Assembly: GCA_017537905.1 (NCBI GenBank) | Contig: JAFYJX010000010.1 | Span: 1-13,354 of the forward strand | Source: Clostridiales bacterium | GTDB lineage: Bacteria; Bacillota_A; Clostridia; Saccharofermentanales; Saccharofermentanaceae | DNA: 13,354 nucleotides | Direction of reading: 5' to 3' | Shown: positions 1-7,092 of the stretch, in pieces | Layout of the letters: the number at the start of each line of letters is the position of its first letter | How positions within the stretch are numbered: position 1 is the first letter of the stretch | The notes under the pieces: model-generated | Database searches by the model: none | What the model was told of the DNA's origin: nothing | The model's input: only the letters and a program-made list of their open reading frames with translations | Translations under genes and position numbers: made by a program

Positions 1-90
1 CTGGAAGTTATCGCTTCCGTATTCCTTGGAGCTAGCCTAATAATACTTGGTGGCTATGGAGTTCGCAATATTGCAGAAGATACCAAATGA
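1..90 (+). CDS. C-terminal fragment of an unidentified membrane protein (5' end outside the window)
   Basis: Frame 1 is open from the first base to a TGA at 88-90 and encodes 29 residues; the other two plus frames close within about 40 bases. The peptide is mostly one hydrophobic segment (VIASVFLGASLIILGGYG) followed by a short charged tail, VRNIAEDTK, as expected for a last transmembrane helix with a short tail. Nothing diagnostic of a family remains, so no function is proposed. The stop codon sits inside the left arm of an inverted repeat. The gene is convergent with the minus-strand gene ending at 198. It could be a chance open frame, because only 30 codons are visible. Confidence 0.5.
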   Translation: MEVIASVFLGASLIILGGYGVRNIAEDTK

Positions 91-118
91 AAATCATTTG
101 GTTGTGCAAGTTGCACAA
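82..118. repeat. Two abutting perfect inverted repeats
   Basis: Dyad 1 is ACCAAATGA (82-90), spacer AAA, TCATTTGGT (94-102). Dyad 2 is TTGTGCAA (102-109), spacer G, TTGCACAA (111-118). They share the T at 102. Neither is followed by a T-run on either strand, so they are not classical intrinsic terminators. A weaker dyad, GCCATT (140-145) with AATGGC (154-159), lies further along in the same convergent gap. Dyad 2 has the compact symmetry of an operator; dyad 1 may be a hairpin at the 3' end of the upstream gene. No function can be assigned. Confidence 0.5.
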
Positions 119-197
119 TGCTTGGTATATCAAAGTGTTGCCATTTTATGAATAATGGCTTAAAAGCATTGATTTATATGTCTTTGAGGTTACAAAA

Positions 198-695
198 TCA
201 GAACAAATCAGAAATTGAAGTAATGCCCGCTTTCGCAAGCAGACTGATCACCAGCATGATGATTCCGGCCATGAGAACGCCGAGAACAACTGCCTTGGTA
301 GTCTTCTTAAGATCGAAGTCGAGCATGGAAGCTGCAAGAGTTCCTGTCCACGCGCCCGTGCCGGGAAGCGGTATTCCTACAAACAGCATCAGCGCGATAA
401 ATGCACCGTGCTTCTTGGAATTAGCCGTAAGCTTCTTACCGGCCTTCTCGCCCTTCTGGAGGATCCACTTAAAGATTCCGCTGCCATGTTTCCATGTGCT
501 TCCCCATTCAAGGATCTTTCGAGCAAAAAGGTAGATAAAAGGAACAGGGATCATGTTACCGACAATACAAACTGCCAAAGTAATATATTCATTCAATCCG
601 AAATATGTAACTCCGATCGGAACTGCTCCACGAAGCTCAATGATCGGAACCATAGAAATGAAAAAGACCAGAATGTATTTAACTATTGTCGGCAT
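198..695 (-). CDS. COG2426 / Sm_multidrug_ex family membrane protein
   Basis: This 165-residue integral membrane protein matches the small multidrug export-like family (PF06695, COG2426). The marks are the N-terminal segment MVPIIELRGAVPIG (residues 15-28), the GNMIPVPFIYLFARK stretch (46-60) and the signature GIPLPGTGAWTG (107-118), followed by a hydrophobic C-terminal segment. The family name rests on weak functional evidence, so substrate and direction of transport are unknown. The start is supported by GGAGG about 8 bases before the ATG. It lies 59 bases downstream of the 755-1126 gene on the same strand with no hairpin terminator between them, so it is probably the last gene of the dinB operon, although a separate promoter in the gap is possible. 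Confidence 0.85.
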   Translation of the reverse strand: MPTIVKYILVFFISMVPIIELRGAVPIGVTYFGLNEYITLAVCIVGNMIPVPFIYLFARKILEWGSTWKHGSGIFKWILQKGEKAGKKLTANSKKHGAFIALMLFVGIPLPGTGAWTGTLAASMLDFDLKKTTKAVVLGVLMAGIIMLVISLLAKAGITSISDLF

Positions 696-754
696 AAATT
701 ACCCTCCACACCGCAATAATTTAACACATAACGGCCTGAAAAAACAAATCAAAT

Positions 755-1126
755 TCAGATGATCTTGTCCTTATTAAGAAAAGACCTGATCTCGTCTCTC
801 ATGTGATACATCTTCTGCACGCTGTTCTCGAGGAAGTAATAGTGCATGACATATCCGATCGTAAGGCCGAAGAATATCAATACCAGAAGGATCCCTGCGA
901 TAAGAAATTCCGTAGGAAGTACGAAAAGGCAGTAGATCTCAAAAAGGAGCCATGTAGCAAAAGCCAGCGTTACCAGCAGGTGGATAAGCCTCTCGTGCTG
1001 GAAATATGAGATCTTGGTCTCGAATTCCGATAAGACTTCAGAAGTCTTCTGCGAAGGAGCATTCTTCATCTCTTCATCAATATATTTCTGTACGGCATTC
1101 ATCGTCTCTAAAACATATTTTTTCAT
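755..1126 (-). CDS. Hypothetical protein with two transmembrane helices
   Basis: I do not recognise this 123-residue protein. It has a charged, probably helical cytoplasmic N-terminus (residues 1-45), a helical hairpin of two hydrophobic segments (about 46-68 and 72-95) and a charged C-terminal tail containing EIRSFLNKDK. With two helices and a very short turn, both ends should face the cytoplasm. Its ATG overlaps the stop codon of the radical SAM gene (ATGA), and GGAGG lies 8 bases upstream, so translation is coupled. This suggests co-expression with dinB and the radical SAM protein, but does not reveal a function. Confidence 0.8.
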   Translation of the reverse strand: MKKYVLETMNAVQKYIDEEMKNAPSQKTSEVLSEFETKISYFQHERLIHLLVTLAFATWLLFEIYCLFVLPTEFLIAGILLVLIFFGLTIGYVMHYYFLENSVQKMYHMRDEIRSFLNKDKII

Positions 1127-1992
1127 AAGAAGAACCTCCGGTTGATGTAATTTATTACCTGCCTTTTATTCTTTGTCCATTCAGGAGCAATTAAGCTCTT
1201 CTTCGGACCGTCGCCCGTAAACCTGTGGACTACGGCGTTTTCAGGAAGAAGCTTTATCGCTTCTTCCACAATATCAAAATACTCCTCCCGGCCTAGTATC
1301 TCAACTTTATTGTCCGTGTAGAGCTTTTCAAGAGGCGTATTCGCGAGCACATAAAGGCACGTGAATTTATAACCGTAACTTCCGGAATCTACAGCAAGTT
1401 TTACTGTGTCCATCATCATTTCGCGCGTCTCGCCGGGAAGCCCGAAAATAATATGCGTTATTACATTTGCGCCGATTTCTTTCAGCGCTCTTACCGCATC
1501 AACATATTCTCTTGTCTCATAACAGCGGTTGATCAGAACACCCGTCTTATCGCTTGCAGTCTGAAGTCCGAGTTCGACAAAAAGAGGCATTCTGTCTGCC
1601 TGTTTCTTAAGGACGGCAAGTATGTCAGGGCCTAAACAGTCAGGCCTTGTTGCTATCGAGACAGCTTCGATGCCGTCGCAGGATGAAGCTTCGGAAAGCG
1701 CATTTTCGAGATAACCTGGGGCACAGTATGTATTAGTAAAACTCTGGAAATATGCTATATATCCGGCGTTATCTCCGGCCTTGTCCCTGACCTGGGCTAT
1801 GGCTTTCCTGATCTGTTCCCTGACCGAACAGCCTGAAGCCGAAAACTCGCCGGAACCGCCTTCGGAGCAGAAGATACATCCGCCCGTGCCCTTGCTGCCG
1901 TCCCTGTTGGGACAGGTAACGTTCAGGGATATAGAGGCTTTGTACATCTTGTGTCCAAACAAGTCCCTGAAATAACGGTTCGCGGTGATCAT
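1123..1992 (-). CDS. TIGR01212-type radical SAM protein (YhcC-like)
   Basis: This 289-residue protein has the pattern of the TIGR01212/YhcC radical SAM family. The cluster-binding cysteines appear to be C27, C39 and C42, in NVTCPNRDG followed by GGCIFC; the longer first spacing is typical of this family rather than the classical CX3CX2C. Further marks are FQSFTNTY, the SIATRPDC segment, LGLQTASD and HIIFGLPGET, which belong to the Elp3-like radical SAM barrel. The family uses a 4Fe-4S cluster and S-adenosylmethionine, but its substrate is not established to my knowledge. The ATG overlaps the dinB stop by one base (TGATG), with GGAGG about 10 bases upstream, so the two genes are coupled. Confidence 0.9.
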   Translation of the reverse strand: MITANRYFRDLFGHKMYKASISLNVTCPNRDGSKGTGGCIFCSEGGSGEFSASGCSVREQIRKAIAQVRDKAGDNAGYIAYFQSFTNTYCAPGYLENALSEASSCDGIEAVSIATRPDCLGPDILAVLKKQADRMPLFVELGLQTASDKTGVLINRCYETREYVDAVRALKEIGANVITHIIFGLPGETREMMMDTVKLAVDSGSYGYKFTCLYVLANTPLEKLYTDNKVEILGREEYFDIVEEAIKLLPENAVVHRFTGDGPKKSLIAPEWTKNKRQVINYINRRFFL

Positions 1993-3236
1993 CAGAACTC
2001 GTCCTCCGGATGAAAAGGATCTTCAACTATCTTAGCAGGTTTATTCTCTTTTGACGCATATTCTGCTTCAGCAGCGCTCTTGATCACGCTGGTCCCGTAA
2101 CGTCTGTTTATGTCATCGATCGCTTTGTTGAGCCTCTCGTCCCTCTCGCTCTTTTTGGCTTCCTGGAAGATCGACATCTGTTCGCCGCTGTCCGATCTTA
2201 CGAGCTTGGTGCATCTTACTCCGATACTTCTTACGCCCTTGTTCCAGTCGTATGAACCTTTGAAAAGGTCTCTTGCGGCTGTATAGATATCCTTCGCATC
2301 ATCGGTCGCCCTGTAGAGGATGCTCTGTTTCTCGTAGATACCAAGATCCCTGTCTCTTACGGTTATCTGAACGACGGTTCCTTTAAGACCGTGTTTGCGA
2401 AGTCTTCCTGCGACGCTCTCTGACAGCATATGAAGTGTCCTCTCGATCTGTCTGTCTGATGTCATGTCTTCAGCAGTAGTCGTGGAGTTGCCGACAGATT
2501 TCGGAATGCGCTTATAACCTGATTCCGCAACAGGCGCATCATCTAATCCGTTCGCGTATTCCCACAAGGCAATGCCGGCTTTCCCAAGATAACGGTTAAT
2601 GAATTCACCGTCGGTCTTCGCGAGATCGCCTATCGTCTTAACGTTGATCTTCGAGAGTTTATCGGCAGTGTGCTTTCCGACGAAAAGCAGGTCAGATACC
2701 GGCAGCGGCCATATCTTCTCCTGCCAGTTTTCATCTGTAAAAACAGTTGTCGCATCAGGCTTTTTGTAGTCGCTTCCGAGCTTTGCGAAAACCTTGTTGA
2801 AGCTGATACCTATTGAACATGTCAATTTGAATTCTTCCCTGACCCTGTTCCTTATCTCGAGAGCGACCTCTTCTGCCTCTTCGTAACCGGAAACGATACC
2901 CGTCATATCAAGCCAGCATTCATCAAGGCCGAAGGGCTCAACCCTGTCGGTATATTCCGAATACATCTCACGGAGTCTCTTAGAATAAAATTCATACTTC
3001 TCGTGATGGGCATCGACAAGGACCAGATCAGGACATTTTGCCTGCGCCTGCCAGATGGCTTCCGCGGTCTTGATCCCATATTTTTTTGCAGGCTCGTTCT
3101 TGGCGAGGATTATGCCGTGTCTGACCTTCGCATCGCCGGCGACCGCCATCGGGACATCCCGAAGTTCCGGTCTCGAGATCATCTCGACCGAAGCAAAATA
3201 GCAGTTCTGGTCAATGTGAAATATGATGCGCTTCAT
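1992..3236 (-). CDS. dinB: DNA polymerase IV (Y-family translesion polymerase)
   Basis: This 414-residue Y-family polymerase copies past damaged bases with low fidelity. The catalytic acidic residues appear to be D9 (in HIDQNCYFASVE) and D105-E106 (in GLDECWLD), with F14 at the steric-gate position. The family palm and finger segments (GIILAKNEPAKKYGI, CSIGISFNKVFAKLGSDYKKP) and the helix-hairpin-helix region around residues 180-215 are present. Near the C-terminus, QMSIF (353-357) fits the beta-clamp-binding motif that tethers Pol IV to the replication clamp. The residues after D9 (QN) differ slightly from the commoner MD. No Shine-Dalgarno sequence is visible before the ATG, although the N-terminus aligns well with the family, so transcription may start very near the ATG. 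A LexA-like box lies just upstream. Confidence 0.95.
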   Translation of the reverse strand: MKRIIFHIDQNCYFASVEMISRPELRDVPMAVAGDAKVRHGIILAKNEPAKKYGIKTAEAIWQAQAKCPDLVLVDAHHEKYEFYSKRLREMYSEYTDRVEPFGLDECWLDMTGIVSGYEEAEEVALEIRNRVREEFKLTCSIGISFNKVFAKLGSDYKKPDATTVFTDENWQEKIWPLPVSDLLFVGKHTADKLSKINVKTIGDLAKTDGEFINRYLGKAGIALWEYANGLDDAPVAESGYKRIPKSVGNSTTTAEDMTSDRQIERTLHMLSESVAGRLRKHGLKGTVVQITVRDRDLGIYEKQSILYRATDDAKDIYTAARDLFKGSYDWNKGVRSIGVRCTKLVRSDSGEQMSIFQEAKKSERDERLNKAIDDINRRYGTSVIKSAAEAEYASKENKPAKIVEDPFHPEDEF

Positions 3237-3252
3237 GGCTGATATATTATCA

Positions 3253-3271
3253 CGAACCGAACATATTTTCT
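3253..3271 (-). promoter_or_regulatory. Candidate LexA/DinR (SOS) box upstream of dinB
   Basis: Positions 3258-3271 read CGAACATATTTTCT and match the Gram-positive LexA box CGAACATATGTTCG at 12 of 14 positions. One half-site (CGAAC) is perfect, and a second CGAAC lies immediately beside it at 3253-3257. The box ends about 20 bases from the dinB ATG, where it would overlap any promoter. dinB is a known SOS gene in many bacteria, so the context fits. Confidence 0.6.
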
Positions 3272-3309
3272 ATATTTGCGCACTTTCACTTAAATATGAC
3301 TATTTTTCT

Positions 3310-3338
3310 TTGTAACTTATTGCATTTAACTATATAAA
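3310..3338 (+). promoter_or_regulatory. Candidate sigma-A promoter for the two-component operon
   Basis: TTGTAA at 3310-3315 and TATAAA at 3333-3338 are separated by exactly 17 bases. Transcription would start near 3345 and give a leader of about 140 bases. Other -10-like words (TATACT at 3356-3361) and a TTGACT at 3345-3350 lie close by without a well-spaced partner, so the exact start is uncertain. Confidence 0.4.
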
Positions 3339-3383
3339 ACTGATTTGACTTGTTGTATACTATGCTCGTGATAAAATCAAAAA

Positions 3384-3442
3384 ATCACAATTATGTAAAA
3401 CAGCAATCCTGGTGTCTCGCTGATAGTTTTTGTAATTGTGAT
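3384..3442 (+). promoter_or_regulatory. Long inverted repeat in the response-regulator leader
   Basis: ATCACAATTA (3384-3393) pairs perfectly with TAATTGTGAT (3433-3442). Pairing can continue inward with AAAAC (3397-3401) against GTTTT (3426-3430), or CAGC (3401-3404) against GCTG (3419-3422). The result is a roughly 59-base stem-loop that ends 28 bases before the GGGAGGT ribosome binding site at 3471-3477. It is either a structured RNA leader or a wide DNA dyad for a regulator. It does not resemble a riboswitch class that I can recognise by eye. Confidence 0.5.
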
Positions 3443-3483
3443 GGTAAGAACAAAAAGTAAATATTAACTGGGGAGGTATTTTA

Positions 3484-4194
3484 ATGGCTAAGCAAAAAGT
3501 ATTTCTTGTTGATGATGACAGCGACATCCTGGTTCTCAACCGCGATTTCCTCGAGAGCGAAGGATATGACGTAGTAACAGCAGCTTCATGCGCTGAGGCA
3601 CTTGAGAAGATCAAACTTCACAGTTTCTCATGCATCGTTCTGGATGTTATGCTTCCTGACGGAAGCGCTTTTGATCTTGCACCCAAGATCAAAGAGTACA
3701 CAGACTGCCCTATCATCTTCCTTACAGCTAAGGATCAGCAGGAAGACGTTATCAATGGATTTAAGGTCGGAGCTGATGACTACATCACAAAGCCTTATTC
3801 ACTTCCTGAGCTCAGCCTCAGAATCAATGTTCACATTAAGCGTAATATGAAGAGCGAAGGATTCCTCGTAGAGTATCCGCCTCTCCGTATCAATATCAAG
3901 ACTCGTGAGGTTACTCTCAAGGAGAAGCCTCTGCATCTTACAAACCGTGAGTTTGATATCCTCTGCCTCCTTGCAGAGACACCGAACGTTATCGTTCCTT
4001 TCACAAGGATCTATTCCCACGTTTGGGGTGACGATTCTCCGTGCGACAACCACCTCGTAATGGTTAACATCTCTTACTTAAGAAAGAAGATGGAAAAGAT
4101 CGCACCTGAGATCACATTTGTTAAGACCGAGTGGGGTATCGGTTACTCTTTCGCTTACCCGCCGGTAAAGAACAGCATGAACACTCAGTTCTGA
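3484..4194 (+). CDS. OmpR/PhoB-family response regulator
   Basis: This is a 236-residue two-component transcription factor. The receiver domain (about 4-118) has the acidic pocket D10-D11-D12, the phosphoacceptor D54 (IVLDVMLPDG), T81 and K103 (DDYITKPY), so it should be phosphorylatable. The C-terminal winged-helix domain (about 132-228) has LTNREFDILCLLAE, the VNISYLRKKM recognition-helix region and EWGIGYSF. The start is well supported by GGGAGGT 6 bases before the ATG. The sensor kinase follows 75 bases downstream, with a hairpin in the gap. Synonymous codons look close to those of the HU gene here, which by eye hints at high expression; I have not computed this. Target genes are unknown. 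Confidence 0.93.
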   Translation: MAKQKVFLVDDDSDILVLNRDFLESEGYDVVTAASCAEALEKIKLHSFSCIVLDVMLPDGSAFDLAPKIKEYTDCPIIFLTAKDQQEDVINGFKVGADDYITKPYSLPELSLRINVHIKRNMKSEGFLVEYPPLRINIKTREVTLKEKPLHLTNREFDILCLLAETPNVIVPFTRIYSHVWGDDSPCDNHLVMVNISYLRKKMEKIAPEITFVKTEWGIGYSFAYPPVKNSMNTQF

Positions 4195-4213
4195 TCTTAA
4201 AATTCAAATTCAC

Positions 4214-4244
4214 TGAATGCGGGGCTATTCATAGTCCCGCTTCA
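4214..4244 (+). terminator. Intercistronic hairpin (attenuator or partial terminator)
   Basis: GCGGGGCTA (4219-4227), loop TTCA, TAGTCCCGC (4232-4240) forms a 9-pair GC-rich stem with one G-U pair. It can be lengthened by TGAA (4214-4217) with TTCA (4241-4244) around one bulged T. A loose T-rich stretch (TCATTTTC) follows rather than a clean U-run. It sits between the regulator stop and the kinase start, so it probably lowers kinase expression or protects the upstream mRNA end. Confidence 0.6.
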
Positions 4245-4269
4245 TCATTTTCGGGAAACCAAGGAATAA

Positions 4270-6531
4270 ATGGCTCAATACAGGCACAGCAGATTAGTAA
4301 GCTTAAAGCTCGCGGGCGCTGATGGTCGCGGAAGGACCTTCGGCGGAACTATGCTTGCCTTTATTTTCGCTTTGCTCCTCGTGCTCGTTATCGCGGGGAT
4401 CATCAGCATCGGCATTACTTTCACGACCGATTCGACTCCCTATTATGATGAGAGTAAAGGAACGCTCATCTTAAGCGATGCTCTTGCACTCGACGGGCCT
4501 TACAGCAGTCACGTAACGAGCGGCTGGACTTTTGTACCTAACGTAACACCGGACACTGTAAAAACGAGCCTCGAGCATGCCGTAAATACCGGTCGCAGTT
4601 CCGGAAAATATTCCTGGGCTTCATCCGTTCTGACCAACCACAGGGTCTATGCCGAGAAAGTCGGCATCAATGACACATGGCGCGGCTGGTTCGATTACAG
4701 GACTTCAGCAGAATGGAAGAATTCGAACAAAGCGCCTGAGTACCAGCACTTTATCGTTGAGGGAAAGGATTGTTACAGCGCAGCTTATATCGGTCATTTC
4801 GAGTGCAACGAAGATATAAATTCACTGTCTCTGACGTTCCACAAATTTAACGGCATAGCATGGGTCTTCTGTAACGGCGAATTCGTCCAGATGATAGGCG
4901 ACAGAACGCCGGTCTTCAATCTGAAGGCTTTCGCTGATTACTGCACACTGATTCCCGAAGACGGAAAACTGGATATCGTAATAGTTATTACCACCACGCC
5001 CAAGGTTGCCAACCCGGGTCTTCTTTCAGAACCTATCATTGAGACCAGAGTAGCTAACGATGTCCGCACGGCCCTGACCGCAGGCCACTTCGCTATCGTT
5101 ACCCTGCTGTTTTTGGTAGCGCTCGGCGTCGGTTCCAACATCATTCTCGGAGCAACAAAGAACAAGAAACTCTTCTTTGCTTTCTTTGTAAGCTTTATGG
5201 CGATCCTTTTCTACTATCTTGACGACTGCCGCTTCATTTCCGTCGACAGCCATATAAGAGCTGATATAAGATTCGTTCTTATAATCATTGCCTCGAGCGC
5301 CGCATTTATAGAGAACACACAGTTCTTTGCCGGTTCAAAGCCTCAGAAAAAGTATGCCCTGCTCAGGAAGGCACATCATATCGTGCTTGCAATCGGAGGC
5401 TCACTTATAATCGCCTACTTCATCTGCGATATCATTTACGGACTGTTGTCTCCTGAATTCGTTGCAGTTACGTTCGCGATATCTACGGTCCTTCTTTCGA
5501 TCTTTATTAACCTTTTCTTCTATAACAAAGAGAACCAGAGGATCCTTCTCTGGGCGTTGATGTTCAGTCTCATGTTCTTTGTCCTCTATCTGTCCATCCT
5601 CCTGGACAGCATGGTCGTCTTCACGATCCCAACATACAGTCTGATATTCGTAGTATTCACTTTCATCGCGGAGATCGCGCTCGTATCTTCCTACATTACG
5701 CAGCAGCGTGAACTCAACAGAAGCGCTGCAGTATTGAAGCGTCAGGTAAGAGAAAAGACCGTATTCATCTCAGAGATCAACCGCGATCTCGTGCTTACCA
5801 ACAAGAGACTTTTGGAAGGTGAAGCAGCCCGTAAAAACGTATTAAGCAATGTTTCCCACGACTTAAGGACTCCTATCACGGCTATCAGAGGATATGCAGA
5901 GCTCATGCTCTCTGCCCAGGATAATCTGACTCTCGAGCAGCGCAATTCTTATCTGAGCAATATCGTAAGAAGATCAGAACAGATGGAAAGGATCGTAGCC
6001 GACATCATGGAGCTTACCAGAATGGAATCCTCCGACTCCGATTTCCACTTTACTTCCGTATCCATCTCCGAGATGTTGGACGAACTTGTCGTAATGTATT
6101 CGATGGATCTGGAAGATACCGAAAAGCATCTGTCATTAGAACTGCCTCCGAGAGATTCCCTTATCGTAAAGGCAGATCCCGCAAAGCTCTCGAGAGTTTT
6201 CGAGAACCTCATTTCCAATGCCATCAATTACACCGGAGCACAGGACAATATCGTCATCAAGGCATGGCGCACCGGTGATCTCTCCCATATAGCTTCCCAG
6301 AAGATCCATGTAACCGTTGAGGATAACGGTATCGGTATTCCCGAACAGGATATTCCGAGGATCTTTGACCGTTTCTACAGAGCCCACAACTCCGGCGTCA
6401 ATATCAAAGGAACCGGCTTAGGCCTTGCCATCGTTAAACTCATCTGCGACAAGCACGATGCGGAGATCAAAGTAACGAGCAAACTTGGCGAAGGAACTAC
6501 TTTCGAGGTCATCCTCTCAGCAACTTACTGA
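4270..6531 (+). CDS. 7TM sensor histidine kinase with a large extracytoplasmic domain
   Basis: This 753-residue membrane kinase has one N-terminal helix (about 28-50), an extracytoplasmic domain of some 215 residues (51-268), seven further hydrophobic segments (about 270-478), a charged helical linker, then HisKA and HATPase_c domains. The phosphoacceptor is H530 in NVSHDLRTPITAIRGYAE. The N-box FENLISNAINYTG lies near 644-656, followed by VEDNGIGIPEQDIPRIFDRFY and GTGLGLAIVKLIC. The layout resembles 7TMR-DISM kinases, but the outer domain is not one I recognise, so its ligand is unknown. AAGGA lies 4 bases before the chosen ATG; M28 is a less likely alternative that would lose the basic N-terminus. 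Its partner is almost certainly the regulator encoded just upstream. Confidence 0.92.
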   Translation: MAQYRHSRLVSLKLAGADGRGRTFGGTMLAFIFALLLVLVIAGIISIGITFTTDSTPYYDESKGTLILSDALALDGPYSSHVTSGWTFVPNVTPDTVKTSLEHAVNTGRSSGKYSWASSVLTNHRVYAEKVGINDTWRGWFDYRTSAEWKNSNKAPEYQHFIVEGKDCYSAAYIGHFECNEDINSLSLTFHKFNGIAWVFCNGEFVQMIGDRTPVFNLKAFADYCTLIPEDGKLDIVIVITTTPKVANPGLLSEPIIETRVANDVRTALTAGHFAIVTLLFLVALGVGSNIILGATKNKKLFFAFFVSFMAILFYYLDDCRFISVDSHIRADIRFVLIIIASSAAFIENTQFFAGSKPQKKYALLRKAHHIVLAIGGSLIIAYFICDIIYGLLSPEFVAVTFAISTVLLSIFINLFFYNKENQRILLWALMFSLMFFVLYLSILLDSMVVFTIPTYSLIFVVFTFIAEIALVSSYITQQRELNRSAAVLKRQVREKTVFISEINRDLVLTNKRLLEGEAARKNVLSNVSHDLRTPITAIRGYAELMLSAQDNLTLEQRNSYLSNIVRRSEQMERIVADIMELTRMESSDSDFHFTSVSISEMLDELVVMYSMDLEDTEKHLSLELPPRDSLIVKADPAKLSRVFENLISNAINYTGAQDNIVIKAWRTGDLSHIASQKIHVTVEDNGIGIPEQDIPRIFDRFYRAHNSGVNIKGTGLGLAIVKLICDKHDAEIKVTSKLGEGTTFEVILSATY

Positions 6532-6552
6532 TCTGATAAAAACACGGAAAAT

Positions 6553-6587
6553 AAAAGAGGTTATCCCTAATGGAGATAACCTCTTTT
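6553..6587. terminator. Bidirectional intrinsic terminator
   Basis: AAAAGAGGTTATC (6553-6565) pairs with GATAACCTCTTTT (6575-6587) across a 9-base loop. It has a T-run on the plus strand and, by symmetry, on the minus strand. It lies between convergent genes and can end both the kinase transcript and the DUF1858 transcript. Confidence 0.9.
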
Positions 6588-6608
6588 TGATTGACTTTTC
6601 TGACCGGA

Positions 6609-6812
6609 TCAGCCCTTGGACTGGAAGTAGTTGTTGATCTCTTCTACGAGAGCGTCGCAATCCATGCCGTGAACCATGCAAGCCTCTTCGATTGTCTCGC
6701 CGGAAGCAAGAGCGCAGCCGAGGCAGTGAAGGCCGGAAGCCATAAGGATAGGAGCGATGCCTTCATCCTGCATTACAACATCTCCGATAATAGTATCTTT
6801 AGTAACGATCAT
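6609..6812 (-). CDS. DUF1858 (hybrid-cluster-associated redox disulfide) protein
   Basis: This 67-residue protein matches the DUF1858/TIGR03980 family. It has the N-terminal ITKDTxIGDVV-like segment, then GLHCLGCALASGETIEEAC with the C30-x2-C33 pair, followed by the usual HGMD and a C-terminal helix. The family is predicted to carry a redox-active disulfide and is common in anaerobes, often near hybrid cluster proteins; no such gene is in this window. The length is typical for a stand-alone member. GGAGGA lies 6-7 bases before the ATG. It is monocistronic, with a terminator directly downstream. The biochemical role is not established. Confidence 0.88.
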   Translation of the reverse strand: MIVTKDTIIGDVVMQDEGIAPILMASGLHCLGCALASGETIEEACMVHGMDCDALVEEINNYFQSKG

Positions 6813-6851
6813 ATATATTCCTCCAATTGGTTTTTTGCACTACAAGCATAC

Positions 6852-6880
6852 ACTATCAGGCAGAATAAATCTTGTATCAA
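6852..6880 (-). promoter_or_regulatory. Candidate promoter for the DUF1858 gene
   Basis: Read on the minus strand, TTGATA (6880-6875) and GATAGT (6857-6852) are separated by 17 bases. Transcription would start near 6845, about 33 bases before the ATG. The -35 matches at five of six positions and the -10 at four, so this is a moderate call. Confidence 0.4.
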
Positions 6881-6969
6881 AACGACATTTATTATCATTT
6901 GCCACTCTCATAGTATTAGTTAATGCGAAGACAATGTGCCCAAAGTGTCCGTCATTTCCTTTGATTGCC

Positions 6970-6987
6970 AAATGTTTTCAAACATTT
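6970..6987. repeat. Perfect inverted repeat upstream of the HU promoter
   Basis: AAATGTTT (6970-6977), spacer TC, AAACATTT (6980-6987). It is AT-rich and centred about 70 bases before the predicted HU transcription start, between the divergent DUF1858 and HU promoters. It could be an operator, or a chance palindrome in AT-rich DNA. Confidence 0.35.
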
Positions 6988-7011
6988 TTGCGAATTTTGG
7001 TGTGAAAACTA

Positions 7012-7040
7012 TTGACTTCTTTTTTACTTAAATCAATAAT
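7012..7040 (+). promoter_or_regulatory. Promoter of the HU gene
   Basis: TTGACT at 7012-7017 and AATAAT at 7035-7040 are separated by 17 bases, a good sigma-A match. Transcription would start near 7047 and give a leader of about 45 bases ending in the GGAGG at 7081-7085. The TTG of the -35 box is in frame with the gene but is not its start codon. Confidence 0.7.
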
Positions 7041-7092
7041 GAAATTACTTAAAAATAAAGCCTTTTTAGCGGCTAATACAGGAGGAAACCAC

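Noticed and set aside
193..216. Tandem AAATCAGAA words over the stop codon of the COG2426 gene
   Set aside because: A single short direct repeat that encodes the last codons; it is best explained by chance or slippage.
3360..3614. A minus-strand open frame across the leader and the start of the response regulator
   Set aside because: It is antisense to a clear gene, has no family resemblance and no supporting ribosome binding site.
4131..4322. A small open frame bridging the regulator and the kinase
   Set aside because: It overlaps both real genes in another frame, has no ribosome binding site, and spans the intercistronic hairpin.
7012..7092. An in-frame TTG that would extend the HU protein by 27 residues
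   Set aside because: The TTG is the -35 box of a good promoter, and the ATG at 7093 has a well-placed GGAGG and matches the conserved HU N-terminus.
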